From contig NZ_ARZY01000001.1 in NCBI RefSeq assembly GCF_000568405.1, positions 62,001-126,000 of the forward strand: DNA of 64,000 nt. Direction: 5' to 3'. This stretch comes from Catenovulum agarivorans DS-2. Lineage in GTDB: Bacteria > Pseudomonadota > Gammaproteobacteria > Enterobacterales > Alteromonadaceae. Position 1 is the stretch's first letter; every line of letters begins with the position of its first letter. Positions 14,973 to 24,639 of the stretch are shown piece by piece. The position numbers and the translations under genes are program-made. Under the pieces are notes generated by a model that made no database searches, was not told where the DNA came from, and saw only the letters and a list, made by a program, of their open reading frames with translations.

Positions 14973-17321
14973 CTAGTGAATATTTACCACTGGAATAAGC
15001 AATGCTTCTTTTTTTGCGATCTTTTTACCATGCTGTTTCATTAGGAAGATAACGACTGAAACGAACAAGGCGCAGCCGACTAACCACATAGTGCTAAAGT
15101 AAGGGTGGTGAGCAAATGTCGCAACTTGATAGATAGTTGACGCAGTGATGTAGGCTAAACCAGTTGACCAAAGTGCGATAAAACTCATCCATTTTAAGCC
15201 TGCTTCTCGGTACATTGCCCCCATAACCGCTACGCAAGGGGTGTACAGCAGAACAAAAACTAGATATGAAAATGCGGCTGCAGTACTGCCAAATAACAAT
15301 GCCATCGCCTGAAATGTACTTATTTGTACACCTTGTGCATCAGCTGCACTGGTGAGGTCTTGTTCGGTTACCACTCCCAAGCCGAGTGGATCGAAGATAT
15401 TATTGTACATGTCAACCAAGTTCGCTGGTATTGTTTGCCAAGCTTCAATAAAACGTGCAGACAAACTAAATTTATTATCCGCTTCATCTGATGCTGCTAC
15501 ACTTGCATTTGTTGAAATATCTATTTGACCATATAGTGCATCTAAGGTGCCGACGACTGCTTCTTTGGCAAAAATCCCAGTAAAAATACCCACTGTGGCT
15601 GGCCAGTTTTGTTGTTGTACGCCGATAGGTTCAAATACTGGTGTGATGGTACGACTAATTTGACTTAACACTGATTTTTCTGAATCTTGGTTGCCAAAAG
15701 TACCGTCTGTACCCCAAGAATTTAAAAAACTTAGGAGTGTGACCACAACGACTATGGTTTTACCCGCACGCGTGATAAAACCATGCAATTTGTCCCAAGT
15801 TTTTATTAAGACATTTTTCATCGATGGCATATGGTAAGCAGGTAGCTCCATAATGAATGGGGTCAGCGTCGGCTTAAACAAAGTGCGTTTGAGTAGCATG
15901 CCAGTTAATATTGCCATAACAATGCCCAGTAGGTATAACAAAAATACAATGTTGTGGCCGCTGTTGGCGAAAAAGGCTGCAGCAAATAATGCATACACTG
16001 ACAAACGTGCGCCACAAGACATAAAAGGTGACATTGCAATAGTCAATAATCTATCTTTGTGGGTGTCTAGTGTTCTACTTGCCATCACTGAAGGCACATT
16101 ACATCCAAAGCCGACAATTAACGGTACAAAAGATTTACCGGGCAGGCCTACCGCACGCATAAACCTGTCCATTACAAAAGCCGCTCGTGCCATGTAGCCA
16201 GAGTCTTCAATAAAGGATAAGAAAAAGTACAACCCAGCAATCACTGGGATAAAGGTTGCAACTAATTGAACGCCACCACCTATACCATCACTTAATAGGG
16301 TGACTAACCAAGCGGGCAATCCGAGTGATTGATAAAATAGCGCGGCGCCTTCAACAAATACAGCTGCAAAGCTAATATCAAAAAAGTCGATAAATGCGCC
16401 GCCGATATTTATGGCAAAGATGAACATGCAATACATCACTAGCAAAAATATCGGAATTCCTAACCAACGGTTAAGCACGACATCGTCAATATAATCGGTC
16501 AGTGTGCGTTGACCATTTTGTTGTTGCTGACAGACTTGCTCAACCCAAGATTGAATGACTTGGTACCTTTGATTCGCTTTAATAGTTTGATATGCATCAT
16601 CAAATTGATTGAGTAGCGCTTGTGCATCTGTTTGGTCTGATACCCATTGATTTAGTACGTCAAGCCTTTGCTGACTATTTGCATTGACCAGCTGGGTTAA
16701 TTGTTCTGCTGTAAATTGCTTAAGAGCAGGCGCGCTATCGCACAATGTTTTAATTGTTGGGGGGTGGCTAAGTTCAGATGGTGCAACAACCAAGGATTGT
16801 TTGTTTGATAGGCTTTTACTTATTTGACCCTTAAGTTCGTCGATACCTTGGCGTTTTGTTGCAGAAATTGTTACCACCGGCAAACCCAGTAATTTTGACA
16901 GTAGCTGGCTATCTATGTGAATACCTTGTTTTATCGCGACATCTTGCATATTGAGTACAACTATCACGTTGGCACCCATTTCGACTAACTGTGTGGTTAG
17001 GTACAAGCTGCGTTCAAGTCTAGTGGCGTCAACAATGTTGAGAACTAAGTCGCCTTGGTTATTTTCGAGATAATCTCTGGCAATTTTTTCATCGAGTGAT
17101 AATTCATGATCGTCGTTATCTAACGAATAGGTACCGGGTAAATCTGTCACTTCAACTGACTGATTATTGTTCAGTTCGGTAATGCCTGTTTTCTTTTCAA
17201 CAGTAACGCCAGCCCAGTTACCTACTTTTTGCTTTGAGCCAGTCAATAAATTAAATAGCGTAGTTTTACCACAGTTTGGGTTACCGATTACGGATACTGA
17301 ATTTGCTTGTGCTGTTTGCAT
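14973..17321 (-). CDS. feoB: Ferrous iron transport protein B
   Basis: FeoB is the GTP-dependent inner-membrane Fe2+ permease. The 782-residue protein has the cytoplasmic G domain first: G1 GNPNCGKTT near residue 13, G3 DLPGTYSL near 60, G4 NMQD near 125. A helical GDI-like region follows to about 275, then the membrane domain with two Gate motifs, including FVPLIVGFGCNVPSVMASR near 397 with its conserved Cys, and SCGARLSVYALFAAAF near 436. It starts four bases after feoA. No feoC-like gene follows. A Fur-like box precedes feoA, so the pair should be induced under iron limitation. Confidence 0.98.
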   Translation of the reverse strand: MQTAQANSVSVIGNPNCGKTTLFNLLTGSKQKVGNWAGVTVEKKTGITELNNNQSVEVTDLPGTYSLDNDDHELSLDEKIARDYLENNQGDLVLNIVDATRLERSLYLTTQLVEMGANVIVVLNMQDVAIKQGIHIDSQLLSKLLGLPVVTISATKRQGIDELKGQISKSLSNKQSLVVAPSELSHPPTIKTLCDSAPALKQFTAEQLTQLVNANSQQRLDVLNQWVSDQTDAQALLNQFDDAYQTIKANQRYQVIQSWVEQVCQQQQNGQRTLTDYIDDVVLNRWLGIPIFLLVMYCMFIFAINIGGAFIDFFDISFAAVFVEGAALFYQSLGLPAWLVTLLSDGIGGGVQLVATFIPVIAGLYFFLSFIEDSGYMARAAFVMDRFMRAVGLPGKSFVPLIVGFGCNVPSVMASRTLDTHKDRLLTIAMSPFMSCGARLSVYALFAAAFFANSGHNIVFLLYLLGIVMAILTGMLLKRTLFKPTLTPFIMELPAYHMPSMKNVLIKTWDKLHGFITRAGKTIVVVVTLLSFLNSWGTDGTFGNQDSEKSVLSQISRTITPVFEPIGVQQQNWPATVGIFTGIFAKEAVVGTLDALYGQIDISTNASVAASDEADNKFSLSARFIEAWQTIPANLVDMYNNIFDPLGLGVVTEQDLTSAADAQGVQISTFQAMALLFGSTAAAFSYLVFVLLYTPCVAVMGAMYREAGLKWMSFIALWSTGLAYITASTIYQVATFAHHPYFSTMWLVGCALFVSVVIFLMKQHGKKIAKKEALLIPVVNIH

Positions 17322-17325
17322 ATAT

Positions 17326-17562
17326 TTATTTGATCTCTACTTCTATCGTTTCCGCCTCAGCTTTACGTAAACTCAAGCTAAAACCTCTAACTTCGATTTC
17401 CATTGGGTCTCCTAATGGTGCTAGGCGCTTTACTTTTATATTGGCACCCGGTGTCATTCCCAAAGACAGTAGCTTTTTTCTGAATCCAGCTTCGCTAGGT
17501 GATATCGACACTACAGTCGCATTTTGTCCTACCGGAATGTTGTTTAATGTCATCGTTACCAT
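17326..17562 (-). CDS. feoA: Ferrous iron transport protein A
   Basis: FeoA is a small cytoplasmic SH3-like protein needed for full FeoB activity. The 78-residue sequence shows the family core FRKKLLSLGMTPGANIKVKR near residue 30 and APLGDPMEIEVRGFSLSLRK near 50. The start is uncertain: ATG at 17562 is taken here, with a TTG at 17565 and a further ATG at 17553 also possible. It is the first gene of feoAB. Confidence 0.95.
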   Translation of the reverse strand: MVTMTLNNIPVGQNATVVSISPSEAGFRKKLLSLGMTPGANIKVKRLAPLGDPMEIEVRGFSLSLRKAEAETIEVEIK

Positions 17563-17601
17563 CAACCTATTTGAATTTACATACTCGCAGTATATTGCAA
17601 A

Positions 17602-17616
17602 TGATTGTGATTATCA
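17602..17616 (-). promoter_or_regulatory. Fur-like box upstream of feoAB
   Basis: TGATTGTGATTATCA matches 12 of 14 defined positions of the Fur 7-1-7 pattern, including a perfect right half, about 40 bases before the feoA start. This agrees with known Fur control of feo operons. Confidence 0.75.
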
Positions 17617-17852
17617 TCTGATAACTTAGATTAAAGTTAATTGAGATTTTTCCGATAAAAAACTGTTCAAGTTCGCGGACTTAATCTAAAGTTAAGTTTA
17701 ATATTGTAACTACACCATGCATTTGCTTGTTTTATAAACAATATTTAGCAATCGGCTTGAGTGGCTTTAGATGGTTTAAAATTGCAATATAAATAAGAAT
17801 TTGATAAAAAATTTAATAAAAATCATTTGTTTAATGTAATAAAGGGTCGGAT

Positions 17853-18758
17853 ATGCTGAGTTGGATGAAACCTGCAATACCTGCTGGCAAAACTTTGGTT
17901 GACCAGTCTGAACTAGTCGAATTAGAAAAAAAAGCGGCCTTGCTGGATAGCTTGTTGGAAAGTGACGCCTATGACGTAGCAGAGCAGATTAGAGCAAACG
18001 CGACTAACGTCAATTATTCTAACCAAGAAGGTTTAGAAATGATTGAGCGCAGTTTTGATATGGTTAAACACTTTATCGAACAGTCGATGGAAATAGAAAA
18101 TATTGCTAAAAACTCACACGAGGCAGCAGCTGAAACATCTAATACTAGTGAAGAATGCATTGCTGAGCTGGCAAATTTAGTCAATAACATACGAAGTTCA
18201 GCGCAGTACATTTCTGAATTCACTCAGTTATTATCAAACCTTGAAGAAAATAGTAAAAATATTGACCACTTGGTTGAATCGATTAAAGGCATTGCTGAGC
18301 AAACCAATTTACTTGCCTTGAATGCTGCAATTGAAGCTGCAAGGGCTGGTGAGCATGGTCGAGGTTTTGCGGTTGTTGCTGATGAAGTTCGTTCACTGGC
18401 GAATACAGCAAATCACTCAGCCGACCAAATTCAAACTGAAATGCGCAAAATAATGGATATTTCTGGTTCGATTATTACTAAACAAAAAGAAGTTGAAGAG
18501 TTAATCGACAACAGTGTCACCATTGCTGATACCACCAGTGACCAGTTAAATTCTTTGGTGCAAGTGGCAAAAAGTAGTGCTGAATCTATGGCAAACATGA
18601 TTGAGCAAATAAAAGTTCAGTTGGAAAATTCTGAAGCAATTCAAGAAACAATGCAGCAATTAGTTAGCCAAACTCATGGCGCAATTGAGGGGGCTAATGC
18701 TAGTTCGACTTTAAGCACTGAGTTGCTGCAAAATTTAGAAAGTATTCGCCGATATTAA
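17853..18758 (+). CDS. Soluble methyl-accepting chemotaxis protein
   Basis: The 301-residue protein has no transmembrane helix or signal peptide. A short N-terminal region of about 110 residues has no recognised ligand domain. It is followed by the chemoreceptor signalling domain, with the hairpin tip [19 protein letters not shown] near residue 150 and [13 protein letters not shown] close after it, then a C-terminal coiled coil. The cytoplasmic domain is shorter than that of Tsr/Tar-type receptors. It should talk to CheA/CheW, but no che genes lie nearby. Start ATG 17853; a hairpin follows the stop. What it senses is unknown. Confidence 0.9.
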   Translation: MLSWMKPAIPAGKTLVDQSELVELEKKAALLDSLLESDAYDVAEQIRANATNVNYSNQEGLEMIERSFDMVKHFIEQSMEIENIAKNSHEAAAETSNTSEECIAELANLVNNIRSSAQYISEFTQLLSNLEENSKNIDHLVESIKGIAEQTNLLALNAAIEAARAGEHGRGFAVVADEVRSLANTANHSADQIQTEMRKIMDISGSIITKQKEVEELIDNSVTIADTTSDQLNSLVQVAKSSAESMANMIEQIKVQLENSEAIQETMQQLVSQTHGAIEGANASSTLSTELLQNLESIRRY

Positions 18759-18764
18759 GGTGGG

Positions 18765-18790
18765 ATAGGGCTTTGTTTGCAAAGCCCTAT
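18765..18790 (+). terminator. Hairpin after the chemoreceptor gene
   Basis: ATAGGGCTTTG (18765-18775) and CAAAGCCCTAT (18780-18790) form an 11-bp perfect stem with a four-base loop right after the stop. The T run is poor (TTGAT), so strength is uncertain. Confidence 0.6.
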
Positions 18791-18810
18791 TGATAAGCGA
18801 CTTAACCTAC

Positions 18811-18942
18811 ATGTTAAATAAGTTGTATAAGTTAATTTGGCCAGATTGCCCAAAATGTAGGAAATGGCGCTTAATGTTTGTTTGGGGGGCGTGCATGCTG
18901 TGGTACGTGTTAGATGTTTATCTGCCCCAACTAACAGGGTAA
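18811..18942 (+). CDS. Putative 43-residue membrane microprotein with CxxC
   Basis: An ATG at 18811 opens 43 codons ending at TAA 18940-18942, seven bases before the DUF2982 gene. The product begins MLNKLYKLIWPDCPKCRKW, has a CPKC pair at residues 13-16, then a hydrophobic, Trp-rich segment (MFVWGACMLWYVLDVYL) that could span the membrane. A Cys pair next to a short helix suggests zinc or another metal. The ribosome site is weak, so expression is uncertain, but the tight spacing to the next gene supports coupling. Confidence 0.4.
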   Translation: MLNKLYKLIWPDCPKCRKWRLMFVWGACMLWYVLDVYLPQLTG

Positions 18943-18949
18943 TAATTTT

Positions 18950-19639
18950 ATGGCTGAGTTTGATACTGTTTACATAAAGTCATCAGCAAAACAGCACGGC
19001 TATAGCCTAGCTTTGTATAGCGGCATAGGTTTTGTTCTTTCTTTACTGCTTTTTATTCAATTTTCCCACCTAGCAGAGCTACCGTTATTGTTTTTAATGA
19101 TGTGCTCGGTCGTTGCTTTTGTTGTGGCTCTGTTTAAATTACAAGAGCCAGACTTAAGTTTTATGTTGAACAATCAGGGCATTCTTTATCATCACAAGCG
19201 CGGGTTTATGTTAGTGGAGTGGTCTAACATTCGGCGTATCGGTATTCCTACTGTCCAGCATGGTCTAGAACAAAAAGAACTTGCTTACATCGGTGTTAAC
19301 CTTATTGATTCTGAAAAAATATTGAGTGCAGTCAGCCTGCGACTTATCTCCCATTTATTAATGGAGCAAAGGGCCATTTTACATAAGTACTTGTTGGTCG
19401 ATTGTCCAACTGGTACGTGTCCAAGTGAAATTACTTTAAATACTGACCCTTACAAGTCTAGCTCTGGTCAAGTATATAAAGGATTGAGAGGAATGTTTGC
19501 TCATCGCATGGATTGGTTAAAAAAGTTAAGTGGATATGACTTATTAATCCCTGAAACAGCATTTGATCGTAGCTCGGACGAGTTTGCAAAATTGTTAAGG
19601 CAGTATAAATCTGAAGCGGAAAAATTTGAGAATAGTTGA
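18950..19639 (+). CDS. DUF2982 family membrane protein
   Basis: A 229-residue protein with two hydrophobic helices at about 22-42 and 46-64, followed by a cytoplasmic-type domain. The order of features, including a W-SNIRRIGIPTV segment near residue 90, matches DUF2982 proteins of Vibrio, Shewanella and Alteromonas as I remember them. The helices followed by a compact domain resemble PH-like membrane proteins, but this is weak. Function is unknown. It stands between the possible microprotein and fapA on the same strand, with a 56-base gap to fapA. Confidence 0.7.
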   Translation: MAEFDTVYIKSSAKQHGYSLALYSGIGFVLSLLLFIQFSHLAELPLLFLMMCSVVAFVVALFKLQEPDLSFMLNNQGILYHHKRGFMLVEWSNIRRIGIPTVQHGLEQKELAYIGVNLIDSEKILSAVSLRLISHLLMEQRAILHKYLLVDCPTGTCPSEITLNTDPYKSSSGQVYKGLRGMFAHRMDWLKKLSGYDLLIPETAFDRSSDEFAKLLRQYKSEAEKFENS

Positions 19640-19695
19640 TATTTATGTTTAATTGATGCTAATGAAAAGAATAGAAGTTTGGGTTGCAGAATTAA

Positions 19696-21351
19696 ATGTC
19701 GCAGTTTCAATTTAAAATTAACGACAATAATCAAGTAGTCGCGACAACAGAAATTGACTCAAATTGCACTGCCATCAAAGAGAGTGTAATTAAAGAGCAT
19801 TTTACCAAGAGTGAACATTGCGATTGTTATATGCTCGACGATTTGGTCGCCGAATATGCGGCTTTGTATAATCAAAAGCTTATTCCTCCTCCCTCTGAAC
19901 CTATCCAATTTGAAGCCCCAATTGCTGAAAAACGCGATGCGAAAGTAAACGTAGTTGTTTCAGCTGATGCGATGTCAGCCAAAATTGAAATTACTGGCCC
20001 CTATGGTGGCAAGGCGCTTACCAGTAATCAAGTTATGCGTATTATCACTAAAAACGGTGTGACTATGGGGGTGAATAAAGCTGAAGTTGAAAAAATATCG
20101 CTGGCAGCTGAACAAAGCAAGCCAGGACAACTACTGAGTGCAGACATAGCTAAAGGTCAGCAACCTGTAAAGGGGGATGACAGTTGGTTTGAACCGCTGA
20201 CAAAAAACGCGCGAGATAGAATCTTACAACCGCAAGAGGTGAATGAAACCGGCAAGGTTGATATGCGTGATCTAGGGGAGTTGATTTCAGTTAAACCTGG
20301 TGATGCGCTTGTTCGACGACATTTACCAACCCATGGAAAACCTGGGTTTACAGTCAAAGGAGATGCACTGTCAGCGGTGCCGGGTCAATTGATAGATTTT
20401 GATATTGGTGATGGCACTCAACTGGCCAGTCATGATGAAAATTTGCTGGTGGCCCAAGCTGCTGGCTTGCCTTATGTTACTGCTAAAGGGGCTAGAGTTG
20501 ATGATGTACTGGAACTCAAAGGCGTTGATGTTTCAACAGGACACATAGATTTTGACGGCGGTGTGATTGTTAATGGTGATGTTGCTGAAGGCATGCGTTT
20601 AAAAGCTAAAGGCAATGTGACAATCAATGGGTTTGTTGAAAATGCACTGATTGAAGTTGACGGTGATGTAACTGTTTTAAACGGTATTATTGGTCGTAAA
20701 GTAGATACTGAGCATGTTGATGACAACACTGAGTTTGCATGTGTTATTAAAGCAACAGGCGTTGTGTGCAGTAAGTATATTCAATATGCGAAAGTGATTA
20801 GCAGCAAGGAAGTGTTTTTTTCAAGCCAGCTATCAAATGTATATGTTAAAGCTCGAGCTGTTGTTGGTGGAACCGAGCAGACACCTTTAGGCAAAATTAT
20901 TAGTGGTTATTTTGATGTGCAAGACTTTTTATCTTGTGCGTCGATTGGCGCGCCAGCATCGACTGCATTGCATGTCCATTTATATTCTAATTTTCAATCT
21001 GATGTCACAAAGAAACAAGCAGTATTTAGTCGTTTAAAAGTTAAAGCGCACGAACTAGAGCTGTTACGAGCAAATTGGTTAAAGTTAAAAGAGCAGGGAA
21101 TAGGTGAAGATAAAAATGCTCAGATTGCAGCCAAATACAAAGAACGAGAGTTAAAAGTTAAGAAACTCAAAAAAGCATATTTATTATTAGAGAAAAAAAT
21201 TCAGCAACAGTTTAAACAAGTTTACGTGTATGCGAGTCGGACCATGTTTAGTCATATTCACATTCACTGTGGCGAGTTGAATAAACTAACCACAGGTGAA
21301 CATACAAACAGCCGAATCAAAGTTGTTGAGCGCAAATTTGTTCGAGTTTAG
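19696..21351 (+). CDS. fapA: FapA family protein (DUF342)
   Basis: A 551-residue cytoplasmic protein of the DUF342/FapA family. The N-terminal part (about 1-180) is variable. The middle holds the family's beta-helix-like region, with VKPGDALVRRHLPTHGKPGFTV (shortened here to RRHLPTHGKPGF) near residue 210 and the repeated HIDFDGGVIVNGDV and KGNVTINGFVENALIEVDG strands near 280-320. The C-terminus has a charged coiled coil near 440-510. Related Vibrio FapA links sugar-phosphotransferase signals to flagellar assembly. Here no flagellar genes are adjacent. It ends four bases inside the opposite-strand gene. Gene symbol assigned by family only. Confidence 0.8.
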   Translation: MSQFQFKINDNNQVVATTEIDSNCTAIKESVIKEHFTKSEHCDCYMLDDLVAEYAALYNQKLIPPPSEPIQFEAPIAEKRDAKVNVVVSADAMSAKIEITGPYGGKALTSNQVMRIITKNGVTMGVNKAEVEKISLAAEQSKPGQLLSADIAKGQQPVKGDDSWFEPLTKNARDRILQPQEVNETGKVDMRDLGELISVKPGDALVRRHLPTHGKPGFTVKGDALSAVPGQLIDFDIGDGTQLASHDENLLVAQAAGLPYVTAKGARVDDVLELKGVDVSTGHIDFDGGVIVNGDVAEGMRLKAKGNVTINGFVENALIEVDGDVTVLNGIIGRKVDTEHVDDNTEFACVIKATGVVCSKYIQYAKVISSKEVFFSSQLSNVYVKARAVVGGTEQTPLGKIISGYFDVQDFLSCASIGAPASTALHVHLYSNFQSDVTKKQAVFSRLKVKAHELELLRANWLKLKEQGIGEDKNAQIAAKYKERELKVKKLKKAYLLLEKKIQQQFKQVYVYASRTMFSHIHIHCGELNKLTTGEHTNSRIKVVERKFVRV

Positions 21352-22001
21352 CGAAACAAGCGCCATTTTGTTGAATCTGCCGAGCGCGCGGGGGCACAGT
21401 TTTCTCTGACATAGTGTTCCACAACATCTGTGACCACTAAAGTTCGCTGAAGTGGGCAAAAGAATGCGTGCACATCACGCTCAAAGTCGCTGTCTATTGC
21501 TGTGCTCATCTTGTACAGCGTACCAACTGTGGTTTCTTCCACCCTAAATGGTAGTTTTACAACAAAATCTCTTTCAAGCCACCAAATTAAGTGCATGTTC
21601 TCTTCTGCCGCCATTTCGCGCATGCGTTGGCGCAAGGTATCACCTTGGACAAATCGACGGTTTTTCATTTTGCCAACCCAAGCGCCACTGACTGAGCGAG
21701 TGGAAACGCCAATTTTCTGCAGTTCTTGAGTTAATGTGCTGTCGGGCTTTTTTAAATCAATGACATATTGTTCGTCACCACCAGCCATGGCCTTGTCATA
21801 TTTTTCTTTTAGCTCGGAATAAAAATTACCAAAACCTTCCATAGCTTTTTTACCTGCCTCTTTGCTGCCAGTTACAGCCTCATTTTGAGATGCAGAGCTA
21901 ATCGTCTCTCTTGTAACTATTGGGCTGTCATACATTATGATGTATGCGCCTAAAATTATGAGGACAATGGCTGCGCTTGCATGCCTAATCCAAAACCACA
22001 T
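21348..22001 (-). CDS. Membrane-anchored TcpQ-like protein
   Basis: A 217-residue protein with one N-terminal membrane helix (about 8-24) that is likely an anchor rather than a cleaved signal. After a charged coiled-coil region, residues about 105-190 resemble the TcpQ/secretin-associated domain: GDTLRQRMREMAAEENMHLIWW followed by strands (shortened: GDTLRQRMREMA, LIWW). In that family the domain helps assemble pilus or secretin complexes. No pilus genes lie here. It shares four bases with fapA at their 3' ends. Family assignment is by pattern only. Confidence 0.45.
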   Translation of the reverse strand: MWFWIRHASAAIVLIILGAYIIMYDSPIVTRETISSASQNEAVTGSKEAGKKAMEGFGNFYSELKEKYDKAMAGGDEQYVIDLKKPDSTLTQELQKIGVSTRSVSGAWVGKMKNRRFVQGDTLRQRMREMAAEENMHLIWWLERDFVVKLPFRVEETTVGTLYKMSTAIDSDFERDVHAFFCPLQRTLVVTDVVEHYVRENCAPARSADSTKWRLFR

Positions 22002-22103
22002 AACAAGAATTCCGTTGAAATAAGTTCTCCAAGTGCCGACAGGTTATAAAAATGTTGGGTAAATTTCAATCATTTATATGGTAAACCAATTGACGGATAA
22101 CGA

Positions 22104-23039
22104 TTATTTAGGAGAGCGAGCATAAACAGACGGGTCTTGTTTGTCTGGTCTGGTTTTGAAACGTCGATGCAACCACATATATTGTTCAGGTGCTTGGCGA
22201 ATACCTTGTTCAATCATTGCGTTAATGCGTGCTGCATCTGCTTCGTCGTCACCGCTGGGGTAATTGTCTAAAACTGGACTAATGGTGATTTTGTAACCTT
22301 GTGCATTTGGCAATCTTTGAGGATGGACAATTACCACTGCACATTTTGACTGCCCAGCAAAAAGGGTTGTGCCTGTGGTGGTGCAAGCTTGCTGTTCTGC
22401 AAAAAAAGGAACAAAAGCGCTGCGGCGACGGCCATAATCTTGGTCTGGCAAATAAATGCATGCTTCGTTATCGGCTAGTGCTTTGAGTAAACCTTTGACA
22501 TTTTTAGCTCCGATTAGATATTTATTGTCTCGTGCTCGGCCATGGTACTGGAAGTACTCCATCAATGGATTATTGTGCGGACGATAAAAAGCAACATTTG
22601 GGTGTTTTTGCCCTAGTACTCGGCCACAAATTTCTAAACACATCATGTGATAAGCGATGAGTAAAACACCTTTTCCTTGTTTTTTCGCTTCTTCGATATG
22701 CTCAATTCCTTCGTAATGACACAGTGGCTTGAGCCGCCATTTAGGCCAAAACCAACCCATACTAGATTCAAAAAATGCAATACCAACTGAATCGAAGTTG
22801 CGTTTAAGCATATTGTTTTTGGCCGATTCAGACAGCTCAGGAAAACAAATATCAATGTTTGTTTTAGCGATATGTCGTCGGCGTTTGGCTATGTAATAAA
22901 GCAGCCGCCCGATAACAACACCTAAACCAAGCTGCAGCCGATAAGGCAGCCAACTAACGATATATAAAATGGTGATACCTAGCCAAGTCAACCAATACTT
23001 TGGTAAGAAAAATCGCCAACTAAATTGTGGTTCTTGCAA
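22104..23039 (-). CDS. lpxL: Lipid A lauroyl acyltransferase (LpxL-like)
   Basis: The enzyme adds a secondary acyl chain to Kdo2-lipid IVA at the inner membrane. FFLPKYWLTWLGI at the start and NFDSVGIAFFESSMGWFWP near residue 88 match LpxL. The HX4E acyltransferase motif is HMMCLE near 132. The frame is open for 27 further codons upstream, but a TTG at 23039 with AGGA nine bases before it gives 311 residues, close to the 306 of E. coli LpxL, and removes a stretch unlike the family. It is followed by a 102-base gap before the TcpQ-like gene. Confidence 0.85.
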   Translation of the reverse strand: MQEPQFSWRFFLPKYWLTWLGITILYIVSWLPYRLQLGLGVVIGRLLYYIAKRRRHIAKTNIDICFPELSESAKNNMLKRNFDSVGIAFFESSMGWFWPKWRLKPLCHYEGIEHIEEAKKQGKGVLLIAYHMMCLEICGRVLGQKHPNVAFYRPHNNPLMEYFQYHGRARDNKYLIGAKNVKGLLKALADNEACIYLPDQDYGRRRSAFVPFFAEQQACTTTGTTLFAGQSKCAVVIVHPQRLPNAQGYKITISPVLDNYPSGDDEADAARINAMIEQGIRQAPEQYMWLHRRFKTRPDKQDPSVYARSPK

Positions 23040-23137
23040 AACAAATATCCTAATAAGCACACTGCGAGGGCATTTTATGTAGATAACTAACCGACTGCAA
23101 GCGATAAAGGCAAATGTCACACAGCGTCGTATTCAGC

Positions 23138-24466
23138 TTATTTACTCACCACTTGGCTGGTAATCACCCCGTCTGCCACTGTGTGTTCTAAAGTGTCACC
23201 AACGGCAACTTGGGTGACAGACGTTATCGCTTTACCCTGATGTTGAGTTATTGAAAAACCTCGACTTAAGGTATTCAATGGGCTGAGTGAGTGCAGTCGT
23301 AGCGTAAGATTTTGTAGTTGGTCAGATTTTGAATAAAGCGACTTTTCCAACGATGTGTCTAAATTTTGCGCTAGGAATGTTAGTTGCTGCTGTTGCTGAT
23401 TTAATAAAAACTTAGGGTTGTGCTCGGCTAATTTCTGCTGCAATCGTGCAAGCCTATTGGTGTTATTTTGTAGGTTCAAGTTTACCTGTTGCACTAATCT
23501 AAGCTCTGCTTCGTCTAACCATTGTTGCTTAATTTGAATCTGGTTTTGTGGACTTAAGTGCGTTAATTGCTGTTTGGCTGAATTTAGTCTAGTCACTAAA
23601 GCCATATATTGCTTGTCGAACGCTTGTTCTAGTTTATGTTGTAAGTGAGGCAATTGCGTTTGAATATCCAAGCTAGTCTGGCTTACTAACTCAGCTGCGG
23701 CTGATGGTGTTGCGGCTCTGATATCCGAAACAAAATCACAGATGGTAAAGTCGGTTTCATGGCCGACTGCACTAATGATGCAAGTATTCGCTTGATGAAT
23801 AGTGTAAGCAAGCGTTTCATTATTGAATGCCCATAAATCTTCGATTGAGCCACCGCCACGCCCAACAATAATAGCGTCATATTTATCATCTTGGCAGGCC
23901 CAAAACAATTTTTGGCAGATATCCATTGCTGCTTGCTCGCCTTGAACTAAGCAAGGGTATATGTCGACCTCAATGTGTGGTGCGCGTCGTTGTAATATAC
24001 TGAGAATGTCGTGAATAGCCGCACCTTTTGCTGAGGTGACAATCGCCAGTCTTTCAATGTTTTTGGGCAGAGCTTGTTTGTAATCAGCTGCAAATAAACC
24101 TTCTTCTGTTAATTTTTTCTTGAGCGCTTCAAACTCTAGTTGCAATTTACCTAAACCTGCCGGTTGCATTGACTCGACAATCAGCTGGAATTCACCACGA
24201 GGTTGATACAGGCTAGCGTTAGCTCTAACCAATACTTGCGAGCCATTTTCAACGGCAAAGGAGAGGCGATTGTTTGCGCTGCGAAACATTGCACACCGAA
24301 CTTGAGCTCTGTTGTCTTTTAGCGAAAAATACCAATGTCCGGAGCTGGCTTTAACTAGATTAGAGATTTCGCCTTCTAACCAAATGTAGCTAAAATTTTG
24401 TTCTATTAGATATTTTATTTGCCCATTTAATTGGCTGACAGAAAGTACATTTGCGGATGATGTCAT
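23138..24466 (-). CDS. xseA: Exodeoxyribonuclease VII large subunit
   Basis: XseA with XseB degrades single-stranded DNA from both ends. The 442-residue protein has the N-terminal OB-fold (about 1-105, SQLNGQIKYLIEQNFSYIWLEGE, shortened: SYIWLEGEISN), the catalytic domain with IVTSAKGAAIHDI near 138, RGGGSIEDLWAFN near 200 and SAVGHETDFTICD near 235, and a long coiled coil to about 400 that binds XseB. xseB is not in the window. It is divergent from guaB and upstream of lpxL by about 98 bases. Confidence 0.97.
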   Translation of the reverse strand: MTSSANVLSVSQLNGQIKYLIEQNFSYIWLEGEISNLVKASSGHWYFSLKDNRAQVRCAMFRSANNRLSFAVENGSQVLVRANASLYQPRGEFQLIVESMQPAGLGKLQLEFEALKKKLTEEGLFAADYKQALPKNIERLAIVTSAKGAAIHDILSILQRRAPHIEVDIYPCLVQGEQAAMDICQKLFWACQDDKYDAIIVGRGGGSIEDLWAFNNETLAYTIHQANTCIISAVGHETDFTICDFVSDIRAATPSAAAELVSQTSLDIQTQLPHLQHKLEQAFDKQYMALVTRLNSAKQQLTHLSPQNQIQIKQQWLDEAELRLVQQVNLNLQNNTNRLARLQQKLAEHNPKFLLNQQQQQLTFLAQNLDTSLEKSLYSKSDQLQNLTLRLHSLSPLNTLSRGFSITQHQGKAITSVTQVAVGDTLEHTVADGVITSQVVSK

Positions 24467-24639
24467 ATGGCTTCAATCAAGCTTTTAATAACAGATTAGT
24501 CGGTAATGGTAAGATGATTTGTGCTGCATAGGCAAATTTAATCGAAAATAAATAAAATATCGGTTTACCTAACCCTTCAAAGTCGTTAAAATTCTGCCGC
24601 AACTATATATACCCCATAACCTTTTGGTGAGAAGTTGCA

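Noticed and set aside
15853-16197. Plus-strand frame inside feoB
   Set aside because: Antisense shadow of a conserved permease.
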